Source: a virus
DNA: 64,000 bases
Reading direction: 5' to 3' (one strand)
IMG/VR virus record: IMGVR_UViG_3300027770_000027
Location: 124,001-188,000 of that record
Below are positions 29,001 to 35,983 of the stretch, piece by piece (the stretch's first letter is position 1; each line of letters starts with the position of its first letter). Both the position numbers and the translations under genes were made by a program. The notes beneath the pieces were generated by a model. That model was given only the letters and a program-made list of their open reading frames with translations, made no database searches and was not told the origin of the DNA.

Positions 29001-29518
29001 TTACATTTTATAATAGAATCTGTTGTAACAATTGAGTCTATTATTTGCCCCTTGAGGTTTAAAAATTTCCATTGAGGTTTTAAAAATGCCCATTTATTGT
29101 TGTCAAATTTACTTTCTTCGGATCTTGAAAAAACTGCTGCAAGATGTACGGTGTGTTCTTGTGTATTACTAGAAGTAATTTGAATTTTAAATGGATGTCT
29201 ATTATAGTGTCCACTAAATGTTGGTGGTGGTACATATTCAAATTTAATAGATTCATTTATTAACAAATCTACAAATATTGTAGTTTCTAATTCTATAATA
29301 GAACCATCTTTGCCGAAACATTTTAAAGATATATTGAATGTACCAGGACTAAAGTATGTATGAGTTGGATTAATTTTTGTGCTAGTAGCACCGTCTCCAA
29401 ATTGCCACAATACACTTTTCAATTCTTTAAGTGGATTTATTATTGGTGTAAATTTAAAAACAGTTATGCCTACAAATCCTTCCTGTTTATCTACATTTAG
29501 TTTGGCGGAAATGCTCAT
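26090..29518 (-). CDS. Baseplate wedge protein at the gp7 position, with N-terminal PKD and internal propeller
   Basis: 1,142 residues, starting 2 bases after gp6. Residues ~10-85 form a classic PKD domain (VLWQFGDGATSTKINP, then HTYFSPGTFNISLKCFG). Residues ~480-775 resemble an NHL or virginiamycin-lyase-like propeller (DKFQNIWITLYDSPSTIKLD, DTDMDNNVYITY, IDADQDLWFTYD). Residues ~890-1142 look like a tail-protein-I/baseplate domain: YEKIANFSMNHVDVDTC, LYSLSEMVDLD, PAIKRLIDLTSINLSRL and LRLKQPWNLYYEFYEYIPG. T4 gp7 (1,032 residues) also follows gp6 and is of similar size, but I see no direct sequence match, so the assignment rests on position and C-terminal pattern. Confidence 0.55.
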   Translation of the reverse strand: MSISAKLNVDKQEGFVGITVFKFTPIINPLKELKSVLWQFGDGATSTKINPTHTYFSPGTFNISLKCFGKDGSIIELETTIFVDLLINESIKFEYVPPPTFSGHYNRHPFKIQITSSNTQEHTVHLAAVFSRSEESKFDNNKWAFLKPQWKFLNLKGQIIDSIVTTDSIIKCNDEGILTPTGTHVVGTSGYAEFYFIEDLYNTDLAVSREAHTCIVATLETANAKDFNLQTESSTFLSNFSNSRASIAIPYLTVWRSPDYLKISENGLRAYANPRWSTGKNPIVVSASISSRYVDNWIDGNGVAVPNIDSFFLHNFPLLNTLNFDIAVETGQFVESVYYTLSTTETISISTTETEVLSTTITETIELSALYQKFVPIDCTFDSPPRFEWSDYSLHKRPGYYKGMFDIADVNKTDVYIRSIANIPIPSLSSNLINPLLWLSNPEAGLVAVAQYNTLKEQLTSVIPQKTVAHVYNFDMPVKSTGLSGFHGIYSIAATPAPHFHAWMLDSELQYLYRTTTKGQILCAIDLNALVVANGLSPRIPGVVTPATMVLDKFQNIWITLYDSPSTIKLDSFGNFLTAVVPPSSVAIGLPYNANISIQNQTLSWYDQISYFDRTINLFDDVNLIEPTGIDTDMDNNVYITYSHPISSFVVKYDSDGTVLDANNTFDVGSTPQEIVCDNFGDFWVSLAGDDGDYLGYIEKRNHNMSPLEDARFGPFKGLNNLTIDADQDLWFTYDYRSVGKITVTTDLLGHDNYQLDTIEVVNDSSLEPNDDFTALEGISYSLYGKIYVINSIENQVYVIDKDTLAIESSFFINPQGFVSYIDKNNHQETAYSVYNKSLQAQGDWTGFRWTNKYGNTLSTGTTQPFVLSVSGISNSLNFYTDNTPAFNVAKLNETFNMADYLKSLSYVPRLQDSSVLYDKFFASIFGDGSSSHQDLGVAIYEKIANFSMNHVDVDTCNLDQLYSLSEMVDLDTDDFRMKYPPAIKRLIDLTSINLSRLRGVKDACMLEFHERDYGIGGFYNRGALINPDRYIVYPDVPVVLKTKNTNSYRLIYPGPILLPKFSINILANFLRLKQPWNLYYEFYEYIPGPEGKQLEGVIDWDNEVTTLSYDLSSVQRWYDNGGPIDVMFSYELYNGLNLLNK

Positions 29519-29520
29519 AA

Positions 29521-31296
29521 TTAAAATTCTGCAACTTTGATGGAGTTACTTTGATCAACAATTTCTATACGATCCCCTAAATTAATAGCATTATAAAGTA
29601 GTGGATACATGAAAAATTCTAAATTTACAGTCTGTGTATAAGTTTTAATGTCATCCCTAGGATGTTTAGAGTTCCAAACTAGAAAAGATATTTCCTTGAC
29701 AGCTACATCATATTTTGTTCTGTATGTGTCAAGAGATTTGACTCCATCAATTGATAGAATATCCGTGGTCATTTGATGAGTGTCTACATCTTGTCCCAAC
29801 ACAATGTTTGCAGGATTGAAATAATTTAATATTAAATTAACAATGTCTAGTTTTATGGCAGAATTAGACCTTCTGGTATTTACATCTTTGTAAATTCTTA
29901 ATTTATTTTGAGATATGTCTAATATGTTTGGTGCAACATCTGGCACATTTACAAAAAAATCAAAATACATATATTCTGGATCCATTGGAACCACTTGACT
30001 GGTCATGGTTTTATACTGCCTTACCTGGTTAAGTATGTATTCTTTTTGAGGACCAGAGAGATATCTCAAATCTCTTTTAGGAACTGTGTACATGTATATG
30101 TTGTTAAAATTGCAACTATTTGCAAATTTTACCTGATTATACAAGACAGAAGATTCTAGTTGGGGAGAATTTAAACCAATCTCATACAAATACTTCAAAT
30201 GGCCTTTCAGGTATTCGTCATTTGTTACTATTTTAGAATCTGCCAATAAATTACTAAAATTGCTTTTTACAAAAGATTCATAATCTGTAGCAGTTACTAA
30301 ACGATGTTGAGATCTAAAAACCTTTGGAGCATTTTTGCGTATAGAATCTACAGACTCCTCTTCAGAATAATTTGATGAAGGAAAGGTATTCAATAAACTT
30401 ATATTGTCATATTGAGATGGTGTCAAGTAAATGCCGTAAGGTGATTTAACGTTGTCTAATATGGTTAGAAATTGTGGAGAAATGAATGGTATTAGATAAA
30501 AATTATCCAATGCTCCAGAACCTAAAGTGGCGGCATTTGGATTGCTACTTAAAAAATAAATTGCAACTGAGTCATCTGCATTTAATTGTTTTCCATTAAC
30601 ATCGTCTCCAAAAATTAATTCATATCTTTTATTTGCATTAAAACGCACCTCAAATACCCTATCATTAGAAGCATATAAAGATCTATCTTCTACTCTACGC
30701 CACGTTTCCCAGTTTTGTTCTCCTTGTTTAACATATGCAAAAATGCTAAAGTGATCTATTATTACATTACTGTTTAGCCCTAGATATACTACCTCATTGG
30801 CTACTCCGATGGCTTTATACATTGGATATTCTTGTATAGTTCCTTCGTGTAACAGATAATTGTTTGCTACGTCTTCAACTATTTCCACTCCGTTAGTTAA
30901 TTTTGAAAATGTTAAATCTTCTGTTAGAGTGTATGAAGTTCCTCCTATATTAACGTAACTATAGCGAGGTATTACATAGGAATTCATAGACAATCCTTGT
31001 CTTGCCTTTAAAGAAAACGGAATATTTTGAGCAACTCTACCTACTGGATTGTAGTTTAGAATTTTAACAATTTTATTCATGTTTTCATATAGCTGAGCTT
31101 CTGAAAACATGGCTTCTGAAGATGTTTTGCTGTTATAAAATAATAAAGTACCAAATGCCATGCTGATTACATCAATCAAAGCAGATATGTTTGATCCTTG
31201 ATAGTTTTGATCGGTAAAGACCTTGCCATCATTGAGTTTTTCTACGATTTTGTCTCGTAGTTGCACAGCATCAAATGCTAGAAATTGATTTGTCAT
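29521..31296 (-). CDS. 6: Baseplate wedge subunit gp6 (baseplate J-like)
   Basis: 591 residues; T4 gp6 has 660. The N-terminus (LRDKIVEKLNDG, NISALIDVISMAFGTLLFYNS, EAMFSEAQLYENMNKIVKIL, YNPVGRVAQNIPFSL) is the gp6/baseplate-J pattern in which the first helices arrange the wedge core. The middle has LIFGDDVNGKQLN followed by DSVAIYFLSS, and later RKNAPKVFRSQHRLVTATDYESF, the typical J-family segment before the C-terminal domain. Gp6 forms the ring that joins the six wedges in the baseplate. Its start is 3 bases after gp25 and its stop 2 bases before the gp7-position gene, giving the conserved order 25-6-7. Confidence 0.9.
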   Translation of the reverse strand: MTNQFLAFDAVQLRDKIVEKLNDGKVFTDQNYQGSNISALIDVISMAFGTLLFYNSKTSSEAMFSEAQLYENMNKIVKILNYNPVGRVAQNIPFSLKARQGLSMNSYVIPRYSYVNIGGTSYTLTEDLTFSKLTNGVEIVEDVANNYLLHEGTIQEYPMYKAIGVANEVVYLGLNSNVIIDHFSIFAYVKQGEQNWETWRRVEDRSLYASNDRVFEVRFNANKRYELIFGDDVNGKQLNADDSVAIYFLSSNPNAATLGSGALDNFYLIPFISPQFLTILDNVKSPYGIYLTPSQYDNISLLNTFPSSNYSEEESVDSIRKNAPKVFRSQHRLVTATDYESFVKSNFSNLLADSKIVTNDEYLKGHLKYLYEIGLNSPQLESSVLYNQVKFANSCNFNNIYMYTVPKRDLRYLSGPQKEYILNQVRQYKTMTSQVVPMDPEYMYFDFFVNVPDVAPNILDISQNKLRIYKDVNTRRSNSAIKLDIVNLILNYFNPANIVLGQDVDTHQMTTDILSIDGVKSLDTYRTKYDVAVKEISFLVWNSKHPRDDIKTYTQTVNLEFFMYPLLYNAINLGDRIEIVDQSNSIKVAEF

Positions 31297-31299
31297 AAA

Positions 31300-31821
31300 T
31301 TATAGTACAAGAATATCATTTAACGTTAAAGCTTGTGTATTAAATTTTAATTGCAATTTATTTAACATACTAGATGCTTTTATTGTGTAATTAATTTCTA
31401 TATAATACTGCAATTCGTCATAAAGAGGTGTTATATTGACTCCGGTAAAATTGACTCTTGTTTCAAATTTTTCTAGATTTCTCAATATATCACTTGCTAT
31501 TACGTGGGCATTAAATTCTGAAAGGGGTTCAAATAAATATTTGTCTAATCTACATCCAAATTCCGGAGACAGCACTTTCCATCCTGGTCGGGTCGTTATT
31601 ATATTTACAAGAGAGTTTGAAATAGCCTTTGCATCATAGTCAGCTTGTATATCTTTGGTGTTAGCAGTGTCCCAACCGGTGCCAACTGTTTGGGAAAATA
31701 TTAAATCTAGGTGTAAATCGGTATAAGTATATTGAGATGGTGTTGGTTCTTTGCCCAATACCGTCCCAGTTGCCTTAGTTTGACGCGGTTTGACTAAGTT
31801 ATCTAGATAAATAGCAGCCAT
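31300..31821 (-). CDS. 25: Baseplate wedge protein gp25 (GpW/gp25 lysozyme-like fold family)
   Basis: 173 residues; T4 gp25 has 132. The family core is RPGWKVLSPEFGCRLDKYLF, followed by EPLSEFNAHVIASDILRNL and the C-terminal strand INYTIKASSML. The EPL/EFGC-type segment is the signature of the gp25/GpW-like family that sits at the sheath-baseplate interface and starts sheath polymerisation. The N-terminal ~45 residues (NLVKPRQTKATGTV) are an extension. It is the first gene of the minus-strand baseplate run and has a perfect late promoter box. The divergent plus-strand gene begins 37 bases away. Confidence 0.88.
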   Translation of the reverse strand: MAAIYLDNLVKPRQTKATGTVLGKEPTPSQYTYTDLHLDLIFSQTVGTGWDTANTKDIQADYDAKAISNSLVNIITTRPGWKVLSPEFGCRLDKYLFEPLSEFNAHVIASDILRNLEKFETRVNFTGVNITPLYDELQYYIEINYTIKASSMLNKLQLKFNTQALTLNDILVL

Positions 31822-31830
31822 GTTGGTAAA

Positions 31831-31838
31831 TATTTATA
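31831..31838 (-). promoter_or_regulatory. T4-type late promoter box (perfect TATAAATA)
   Basis: Exact consensus 10 bases before the gp25 ATG, predicting a leader of about four bases. It probably drives the 25-6-7 baseplate run. Confidence 0.8.
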
Positions 31839-31857
31839 GCAAAACCCTCTATAATGT

Positions 31858-32454
31858 ATGATCAGTAAATTTAATAAATTTGAAACTCTTTTTGAGAATG
31901 CCTTTTCTGCCTTTTCTAACGGAGGATTTAGAGAAGGGACTCCGGTAATATTATTACCCAGTTTCCTTAGGAGTTCTTATTTCAGGAAGCATTACAGTGG
32001 CCATCCAAAATTTGTCAAATTTTTAAAACAATTAATAACTGACAAAGTTATGTTTTTCATTAAACACGTAGCAGGGTCAAAGGCTGGAGAAAATGTCAAA
32101 GATGCAAATGACAATGAGGGTGCTGGCAATGTTTATGTGATTTTAAAAACAGATGCCAGAACCGTTCAATGGCCTACAGAATTTAATGATTTTACAGTTC
32201 CAGGAGATTTTGATTTAATGCAAATTGTTGATAATGGAATTAATTTGCCTCCGGTTCAAGGTGTTCCTAATAGATACGAAAGGGCGGGATACACAACTGC
32301 AAAAGTTTATAAAATGGAATCAGATATTGATAATCATCCTCAAGATGATCAGACTGCTACCAAAAATACAGTTTTACCTCATACCTCACCGGAGAGAGAT
32401 AAGAAGTTAAAAACTGTAAGCCCTAAACCCTATAAGAGGAGTTCTAATTCTTAA
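31858..32454 (+). CDS. Hypothetical protein, possible inner-virion protein
   Basis: 198 residues on the plus strand, not recognised. The N-terminus (FNKFETLFENAFSAF) resembles the amphipathic starts of two other proteins in the window (34355-34822 and 53554-54633), a pattern that could be a capsid-targeting segment. The middle has GGFREGTPVILLPSF, YVILKTDARTVQWP and NRYERAGYTTAKVYKME. The C-terminal 45 residues are charged and apparently disordered, ending KPYKRSSNS. It overlaps the 3' end of the convergent clamp-loader gene by 11 bases. No function is claimed. Confidence 0.6.
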   Translation: MISKFNKFETLFENAFSAFSNGGFREGTPVILLPSFLRSSYFRKHYSGHPKFVKFLKQLITDKVMFFIKHVAGSKAGENVKDANDNEGAGNVYVILKTDARTVQWPTEFNDFTVPGDFDLMQIVDNGINLPPVQGVPNRYERAGYTTAKVYKMESDIDNHPQDDQTATKNTVLPHTSPERDKKLKTVSPKPYKRSSNS

Positions 32455-33379
32455 AAGAATTTTCTAAAGCAAGAACACAGCAGAAGAAATTAATTTCTTT
32501 GTCTAGTACCTGACAATCTCTGTACATATATTCACCGAGTTCTAACATGGCGGCTTTTTTTACTGGTGCTAGTATATCTAGGTTATATACCAATTCAAAG
32601 ATTTCTTTCATCAATTGCTGATAATCCGCATTAAAGGTCTTTTCTGCTTCTATAATTTTTTTGCGAATTTCTAATGTTGAAATTTTATTAATCAAAGAAG
32701 TAATTACATGATTTGCCAGGTCTGTAATTTGATTTTCTTCAGAAATAATCAGGCTTCCTGAAATAGAAAACTTTTGCAGATCATTAATGGTTCTACGCAG
32801 ATCTGTTCCGTTCTTTTCAATCAATTTAAGAAGTCTATATTTTTGTTTTTCTTCTATTGAAATTTTTTCAGACTTAAGAATATCAACACAACGTTGTACA
32901 ATACTCTTAAGATCTGGTATCAACTTAAATAACAAACATCTAGAAGTAATTGGTTCTACAATACGATTTAAGTAATTTGCAGTAAGAATAAACCTGGTAG
33001 TGTCTGCGTATTCTTCCATCACATTACGAAGAATGCGCAGACTTTCTCCTGTTAGACCATCTGCTTCTTCCAAGATCACTACCTTCTTGTTTCCGTCAAT
33101 GGAACGTGTCTGTGCAAAACTGATAACTTTATTTCTGATAGTATCAATACCATTTTCATCACTTGCATTGATATACAAATATTGACATTTAAGAAGAGAT
33201 TTTACTATCACTTTTGCCATGGTACTTTTACCAGTACCGGGGGGTCCATAAAACAAAATATGAGGAGTGTCTTCATTAAGACTTTTAAAGTGTTCTTTAA
33301 TTTCATCCGAAAGAATAACTTCATCTAAATTTTGTGGACGATATTTTTCGACCCAAAGTGTTGTGTAATGACTAGACAT
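32444..33379 (-). CDS. 44: Sliding-clamp loader large subunit gp44 (RFC-like AAA+ ATPase)
   Basis: 311 residues; T4 gp44 has 319. The N-terminal WVEKYRPQNLDEVILSD is the RFC box. Walker A is GPPGTGKST (45-53), Walker B is VVILEEADGLTGES, the sensor-1 region is RFILTANYLNRI, and the arginine-finger motif is EPITSRC. The C-terminal helical domain forms the pentameric collar. It opens and loads the gp45 clamp onto primer-template for replication and, in T4, for late transcription. It starts 2 bases after the dUTPase stop, as a nucleotide/replication pair. Confidence 0.93.
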   Translation of the reverse strand: MSSHYTTLWVEKYRPQNLDEVILSDEIKEHFKSLNEDTPHILFYGPPGTGKSTMAKVIVKSLLKCQYLYINASDENGIDTIRNKVISFAQTRSIDGNKKVVILEEADGLTGESLRILRNVMEEYADTTRFILTANYLNRIVEPITSRCLLFKLIPDLKSIVQRCVDILKSEKISIEEKQKYRLLKLIEKNGTDLRRTINDLQKFSISGSLIISEENQITDLANHVITSLINKISTLEIRKKIIEAEKTFNADYQQLMKEIFELVYNLDILAPVKKAAMLELGEYMYRDCQVLDKEINFFCCVLALENSFKN

Positions 33380-33381
33380 AA

Positions 33382-33834
33382 TTATTTTCCGGAGTCTCCA
33401 AAACCAGATGCTCCTCTATCAGTTTCTTCTTTATTAGATTCCCAGTAAGGTTCTAGACTGACAAGTGGAAAATATGCAATTTGAGCAACTCTGTCTCCTT
33501 TACCCACTGGATAATCTTTGTCTGAGAAATTGTAAAGTTTTACTCCAAGATCTCCTCGGTAACCGTTATCAATGACTCCAAGATGAGGTTGGATACCATG
33601 TTGAAATCCAAGACCTGATCGAGGAAGAATTAAATACCAGACACCAATAGGAGTTTTAGCTACGGTTAAACCTGTAGGAACAATAGCATCTCCCTTGGCT
33701 GGAATGATTACGTCTTCAATAGCAAATAAATCATAACCAGTATCTCCGGGACGCTTTTTGAAAGGTAATTTGGCATCTGGATGGGATTTTGTAAATCCAA
33801 TTTTAATAGGTTCTAGGTAATTTATATCTGACAT
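33382..33834 (-). CDS. dut: dUTPase (deoxyuridine 5'-triphosphate nucleotidohydrolase)
   Basis: 150 residues, the normal size for the homotrimeric enzyme. All five motifs are visible: I (RPGDTGYDLFA), II (PRSGLGFQHGI), III (GVIDNGYRGDLGVKLYN), IV (GDRVAQIAYFPL) and V (DRGASGFGDSG, slightly different from the usual RGxxGFGSTG). It hydrolyses dUTP to dUMP and PPi, keeping uracil out of phage DNA and supplying dUMP. A plain SD is not visible before the ATG. Confidence 0.95.
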   Translation of the reverse strand: MSDINYLEPIKIGFTKSHPDAKLPFKKRPGDTGYDLFAIEDVIIPAKGDAIVPTGLTVAKTPIGVWYLILPRSGLGFQHGIQPHLGVIDNGYRGDLGVKLYNFSDKDYPVGKGDRVAQIAYFPLVSLEPYWESNKEETDRGASGFGDSGK

Positions 33835-33852
33835 GGCAATTATAGGTGTTGT

Positions 33853-33860
33853 TGTAAATA
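33853..33860 (+). promoter_or_regulatory. Late-type promoter box on plus strand (TGTAAATA)
   Basis: Seven of eight consensus bases. +1 is predicted at about 33866, giving a 22-base leader for the small-terminase-like gene at 33888, longer than on the minus strand. Confidence 0.45.
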
Positions 33861-33887
33861 TTATAATTCAACGTTTTCTTTTATCAC

Positions 33888-34358
33888 ATGGAATCTTCAC
33901 CAGAAATACAAAATATCATAGACGAACTTCGCTCAGATTCCGTTCAAGGCGCTGTAGCTATTAATATAGAACCTCAAAAACCAGAAATTATACGTGATGA
34001 TACCGTAAATGCCTATGTATATGAAAAAACTGCTGAGGTTATTCAAGCGGGTTTAGAGGCTATTAACGGTCTTAAAAATAATATCATGATGGGAGCAGAT
34101 CCTAAGGAAGTTTCTGCTCTGGCTCAATTAATAGGAGCAACTACAAAAGCTATAGATTCTCTCAACACTTTAAATTTGCAACAAAAACAGGCTGCAACTG
34201 CGGTAGAACTTAAAAAGATGGATATTGCCGGTAAAAAAGAAATTGTTTCAAAACTACCAGCCGCTAATAACATTCTTATTGCAACCCGAGATGAGGTTAT
34301 ATCTAGAATGATGGATAAACCAAAGAGGTCTTCTTTAGATCTAATTGAAAACGACTAA
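33888..34358 (+). CDS. 16: Small terminase subunit, gp16-like
   Basis: 156 residues; T4 gp16 has 164. The layout parallels gp16: an acidic N-terminal third reaching a DD turn (IIRDDTVNAYVYEKT), a central helical pair (GADPKEVSALAQLIGATTKA then IDSLNTLNLQQKQ) like the T4 oligomerisation helices, and a short C-terminal element (NNILIATRDEVISRMMD) comparable to the T4 segment around VFMGSPTELMDEI. Gp16 rings regulate the gp17 packaging motor and DNA cutting. It lies alone on the plus strand between minus-strand genes; the large subunit is not in the window. The match was made by eye from remembered T4 sequence. Confidence 0.6.
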   Translation: MESSPEIQNIIDELRSDSVQGAVAINIEPQKPEIIRDDTVNAYVYEKTAEVIQAGLEAINGLKNNIMMGADPKEVSALAQLIGATTKAIDSLNTLNLQQKQAATAVELKKMDIAGKKEIVSKLPAANNILIATRDEVISRMMDKPKRSSLDLIEND

Positions 34359-34822
34359 GCCTGCGGATCAGGAGGCAGCTGTATTCCACGTTCTTTAGCA
34401 ACTTCTACCATTTTAGCCAAATATTGGCTCATAGAAGCTGGTCTTTTTCCTCCGTGTTGAAAATCATTCTTTCTATGAGTCAAATCTTTATATACGGCTA
34501 TGAATTTTGCAGGAGCCAAATCATTTAGGTCTGTGTCTTTGTCTTCAGCTGTAAATTTAGATCTGTTTATTTCTAAATAATCTAAAAAATCTTCAAATTT
34601 TTGAGCACTTTCTGGAGAGGAGTTTTTATAACCCAGTTTGGTCATTCTGGTCCAGTTGGCTACCCGACCAAAATTGGCAGAAGAAGGATTTGTCAATAAA
34701 AAAGTCTTAACGTGAGATATTTTACTATCTACATCTTTAATTTTTTTAGCCTCTTCTCTAGTGACTTGCCATTCTGTATTAAATTTGTTAACAGATTCCT
34801 TATAAAAAGACTCAAAATTCAT
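34355..34822 (-). CDS. Hypothetical small protein with possible capsid-targeting N-terminus
   Basis: 155 residues, not recognised. It starts MNFESFYKES, which resembles the capsid-targeting peptides of T4 internal proteins (a short amphipathic start, then Glu followed by a small residue where gp21 cuts). The rest is helical and basic (TREEAKKIKDVDSKISHVKTF, broken into shorter elements) with a C-terminal SQYLAKMVEVAKERGI. It overlaps the convergent small-terminase-like gene by 4 bases. The box AGTAAATA at 34827-34834 sits 5 bases before the ATG. Confidence 0.55.
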   Translation of the reverse strand: MNFESFYKESVNKFNTEWQVTREEAKKIKDVDSKISHVKTFLLTNPSSANFGRVANWTRMTKLGYKNSSPESAQKFEDFLDYLEINRSKFTAEDKDTDLNDLAPAKFIAVYKDLTHRKNDFQHGGKRPASMSQYLAKMVEVAKERGIQLPPDPQA

Positions 34823-34825
34823 ATA

Positions 34826-35359
34826 TTATTTACTTATAAAAAAATACGGAGTTTCCCGCTTGGTCCAAGAAGCTTTTACAATTTTGGAACCAAATTTAAA
34901 TTCTCTCTTGCCTTCGTTGTAGTAATTTTGATATCCCTTTACAGGATCTCCGGGAACAATGCACTGTGGATATGATACCGCAAAACATTGTGGGTGCTCT
35001 GAAAGAAACCCCACTGGAAGATTGGGTGGGTTGTTTCTAACCCAATTTAAAAAATCTTTGCTAAAATGAGGTTTTTCAAATCGATGTAGCCTTTCTTGAT
35101 ACAAACCATCTAGATGTTCTAGAGTCCATGCAAAATTAGACATATTTGTCCTCACCCATTTAGTCATTGGATGGTTGTAGTGCCCATGTTTTCGCGGAGT
35201 TCCTTTTTGAGTACGCGGACAATCACTTTGTGCTAGTCTATCCAGCGGATATGCAGCTGCTAGTAACTGTGTTCCTTCTATAATAATCTTATTAATATGA
35301 AGGTCCTGGTAGTATTTAGCTGCTTTTTTAGGATCTAAATCAAGAATAAACAGATTCAT
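34826..35359 (-). CDS. Conserved viral protein of unknown function (MNxFxLDxDPxxAA family)
   Basis: 177 residues from the chosen ATG at 35359, one base after the upstream stop; the longer frame has no better start. The N-terminus (MNLFILDLDPKKAAKYY, then HINKIIIEGTQLLAAAYP) and the HYNHPMTKWVRTNMSNFAW, GDPVKGYQNYYNEGKREF and ASWTKRETPYFF segments match a family that I recognise from many tailed phages and large viruses, with conserved His, Trp and Tyr residues. It is sometimes labelled a pyrimidine-dimer glycosylase, but I see no resemblance to T4 DenV and claim no function. Its position next to a P-loop kinase and replication genes would fit nucleotide or DNA metabolism. Confidence 0.7.
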   Translation of the reverse strand: MNLFILDLDPKKAAKYYQDLHINKIIIEGTQLLAAAYPLDRLAQSDCPRTQKGTPRKHGHYNHPMTKWVRTNMSNFAWTLEHLDGLYQERLHRFEKPHFSKDFLNWVRNNPPNLPVGFLSEHPQCFAVSYPQCIVPGDPVKGYQNYYNEGKREFKFGSKIVKASWTKRETPYFFISK

Positions 35360-35360
35360 A

Positions 35361-35894
35361 CTACAGATTATCGAAGTATTTGACAATACTGGCAACCCTT
35401 TCTTCTACATTTCCTCTAACTGTGGTCACTTTATTGGAATTTGACAATATTTCTTTCATGTTACCATCCACCCTGTAGCGGTATTCCTCATCTATCTTGC
35501 GATATCCGTCTTCTGGCATATCAAATTCAATAGGAATATAGAAAATTTGATCATATAAATGTTTAAAATGCCAACATTGAGATCTTACTGCCTCCCAACA
35601 ATGATGATTTACCTTTGATTCCATCATATATGCACAGCCATCTACTATACAACGATCAGCAAACCAGCTATAACGCTTTGCAAAATTACTTACATGGCTT
35701 GCTGCAACTACATATTGTACAAATTCTGTACCAGCATCATTAATAGCGTGTCCCATTTCTTTTAATTGTTTAGCATTACTGCTATTATCAATTAATTTTA
35801 GTCCCCATTGATCAAAATATGGATTAATAGCTTGTAGGATGGTAGACTTACCCACTCCATGAGTTCCACAAAATGCGTATCTTTTCAAATTCAT
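35361..35894 (-). CDS. P-loop NTPase / nucleoside-kinase-like protein (AAA_28 type)
   Basis: 177 residues from the ATG at 35894. A longer frame would run into the terminator hairpin and is rejected. Walker A is GTHGVGKST (10-18) directly after the first strand, with WFADRCIVDGCAYM as a Walker-B/lid-like element and IPIEFDMPEDGYR later. The layout resembles NadR-type and phage AAA_28 kinases that phosphorylate small nucleotides; the substrate cannot be read. A second protein of the same type is encoded at 54643-55281. It is separated from gp23 by the terminator, so it needs its own promoter. Confidence 0.7.
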   Translation of the reverse strand: MNLKRYAFCGTHGVGKSTILQAINPYFDQWGLKLIDNSSNAKQLKEMGHAINDAGTEFVQYVVAASHVSNFAKRYSWFADRCIVDGCAYMMESKVNHHCWEAVRSQCWHFKHLYDQIFYIPIEFDMPEDGYRKIDEEYRYRVDGNMKEILSNSNKVTTVRGNVEERVASIVKYFDNL

Positions 35895-35934
35895 ACCATA
35901 TATTATCACGTAAAACCGGGAAATCAAAGCAAAA

Positions 35935-35965
35935 AAAACACCCACTCTTTTGGAGTGGGTGTTTT
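35935..35965 (-). terminator. Strong intrinsic terminator after gp23
   Basis: Thirteen-base-pair perfect stem (9 bp cacccactc/gagtgggtg plus 4 A-T pairs), 5-base loop. On the minus strand the stem runs straight into a tract of eight T. It lies 19 bases after the major capsid stop and separates it from the downstream genes. This is the only hairpin of this quality between genes in the window. Confidence 0.92.
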
Positions 35966-35983
35966 AACGATTTTACCGTGCGG

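Noticed and set aside
35895-35945. Upstream extension of the P-loop kinase gene to 35945.
   Set aside because: It would include part of the gp23 terminator hairpin; the ATG at 35894 places Walker A directly after the first strand.
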